From an uncultured Faecalicoccus sp. (lineage in GTDB: Bacteria > Bacillota_I > Bacilli_A > Erysipelotrichales > Erysipelotrichaceae): 36,549 nt of DNA. Shown here piece by piece: positions 36,481-36,549 of this stretch (position 1 is the first letter of the stretch; every line of letters starts with the position of its first letter). The stretch covers positions 1 to 36,549 of the forward strand of contig NZ_CALVBG010000007.1 in NCBI RefSeq assembly GCF_944325745.1. Reading direction: 5' to 3'. The position numbers and the translations under genes are program-made. The notes under the pieces were generated by a model. That model had not been told where the DNA came from, made no database searches, and saw nothing but the letters and a program-made list of their open reading frames with translations.

Positions 36481-36549
36481 ATTTTATAAGGAAGTTTTGA
36501 AAGTTTTGCGTATGATTTTAAAGATTTTGATTCTCGATAATAATAAAGA
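36481..36549. other. Window edge, no gene recognised
   Basis: AT-rich bases after the corA terminator with no coding start or structure that I can support. Confidence 0.5.

Overview
The window is a stretch of low-to-medium GC Bacillota (Firmicutes) chromosome. The evidence is purine-rich Shine-Dalgarno sites, TTGACA/TATAAT-type promoters, NiaR, GpsB, a type B-like RNase P RNA next to gpsB, a RecU/class A PBP operon, a ZTP riboswitch in front of pyruvate formate-lyase and a cre-like box. The gene repertoire (pyruvate formate-lyase fermentation, no respiratory genes, compact fused cofactor genes) would suit a gut-type anaerobe of the Erysipelotrichia kind. That placement is inference and is not proven here. 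No phage, insertion sequence or CRISPR array is visible.

Region 1 (1-3080) is AT-rich and looks like accessory DNA. A BlaI-type repressor, a short BlaR1-like M56 membrane protease and a small exported peptide run leftward. Two related exported proteins sharing the segment VLEMPxGGFLYGEA run rightward from a divergent promoter region that holds a perfect 12-bp palindrome. The M56 protein has no penicillin-binding sensor domain, so this looks like a signal-responsive secreted-peptide locus of unknown purpose. It is the best candidate for an undescribed system in the window.

Region 2 (3119-9266): a PatB/MalY C-S lyase runs leftward, divergent from a de novo NAD operon: nadA, an in-frame nadB-nadC fusion, the nicotinate-responsive repressor niaR, and a CPBP membrane protease. 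An inverted repeat CTGTCTTG/CAAGACAG brackets the nadA promoter and is a probable NiaR operator. tRNA-Ile(GAU) and tRNA-Ala(UGC) follow with their own promoter and terminator and without rRNA genes.

Region 3 (9470-14857): a cell-wall hydrolase control operon in the order ftsX, PcsB/EnvC-like M23 hydrolase, ftsE, second ftsX, S41 C-terminal processing protease. Having two full-length, diverged FtsX proteins around one FtsE is unusual.

Region 4 (14865-20285): a compact siroheme pathway (hemC, cobA-hemD fusion, sirC-sirB fusion) plus bioY, convergent with a siroheme-dependent sulfite/nitrite reductase that would consume the siroheme. Region 5 (20317-25453): a surface 5'-nucleotidase, an acidic protein of unknown function, a TetR/DhaS-type regulator cut by an in-frame amber codon, and a lactaldehyde reductase (fucO) behind a cre-like site. 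Region 6 (25554-31376): tRNA-Asn, a Cof-type HAD phosphatase, an LTA-synthase-like transferase, then a ZTP riboswitch controlling pflB, with pflA behind it. Region 7 (31391-36480): a leftward recU-ponA operon divergent from gpsB and rnpB, then corA behind a structured leader that I could not assign to a known riboswitch class.
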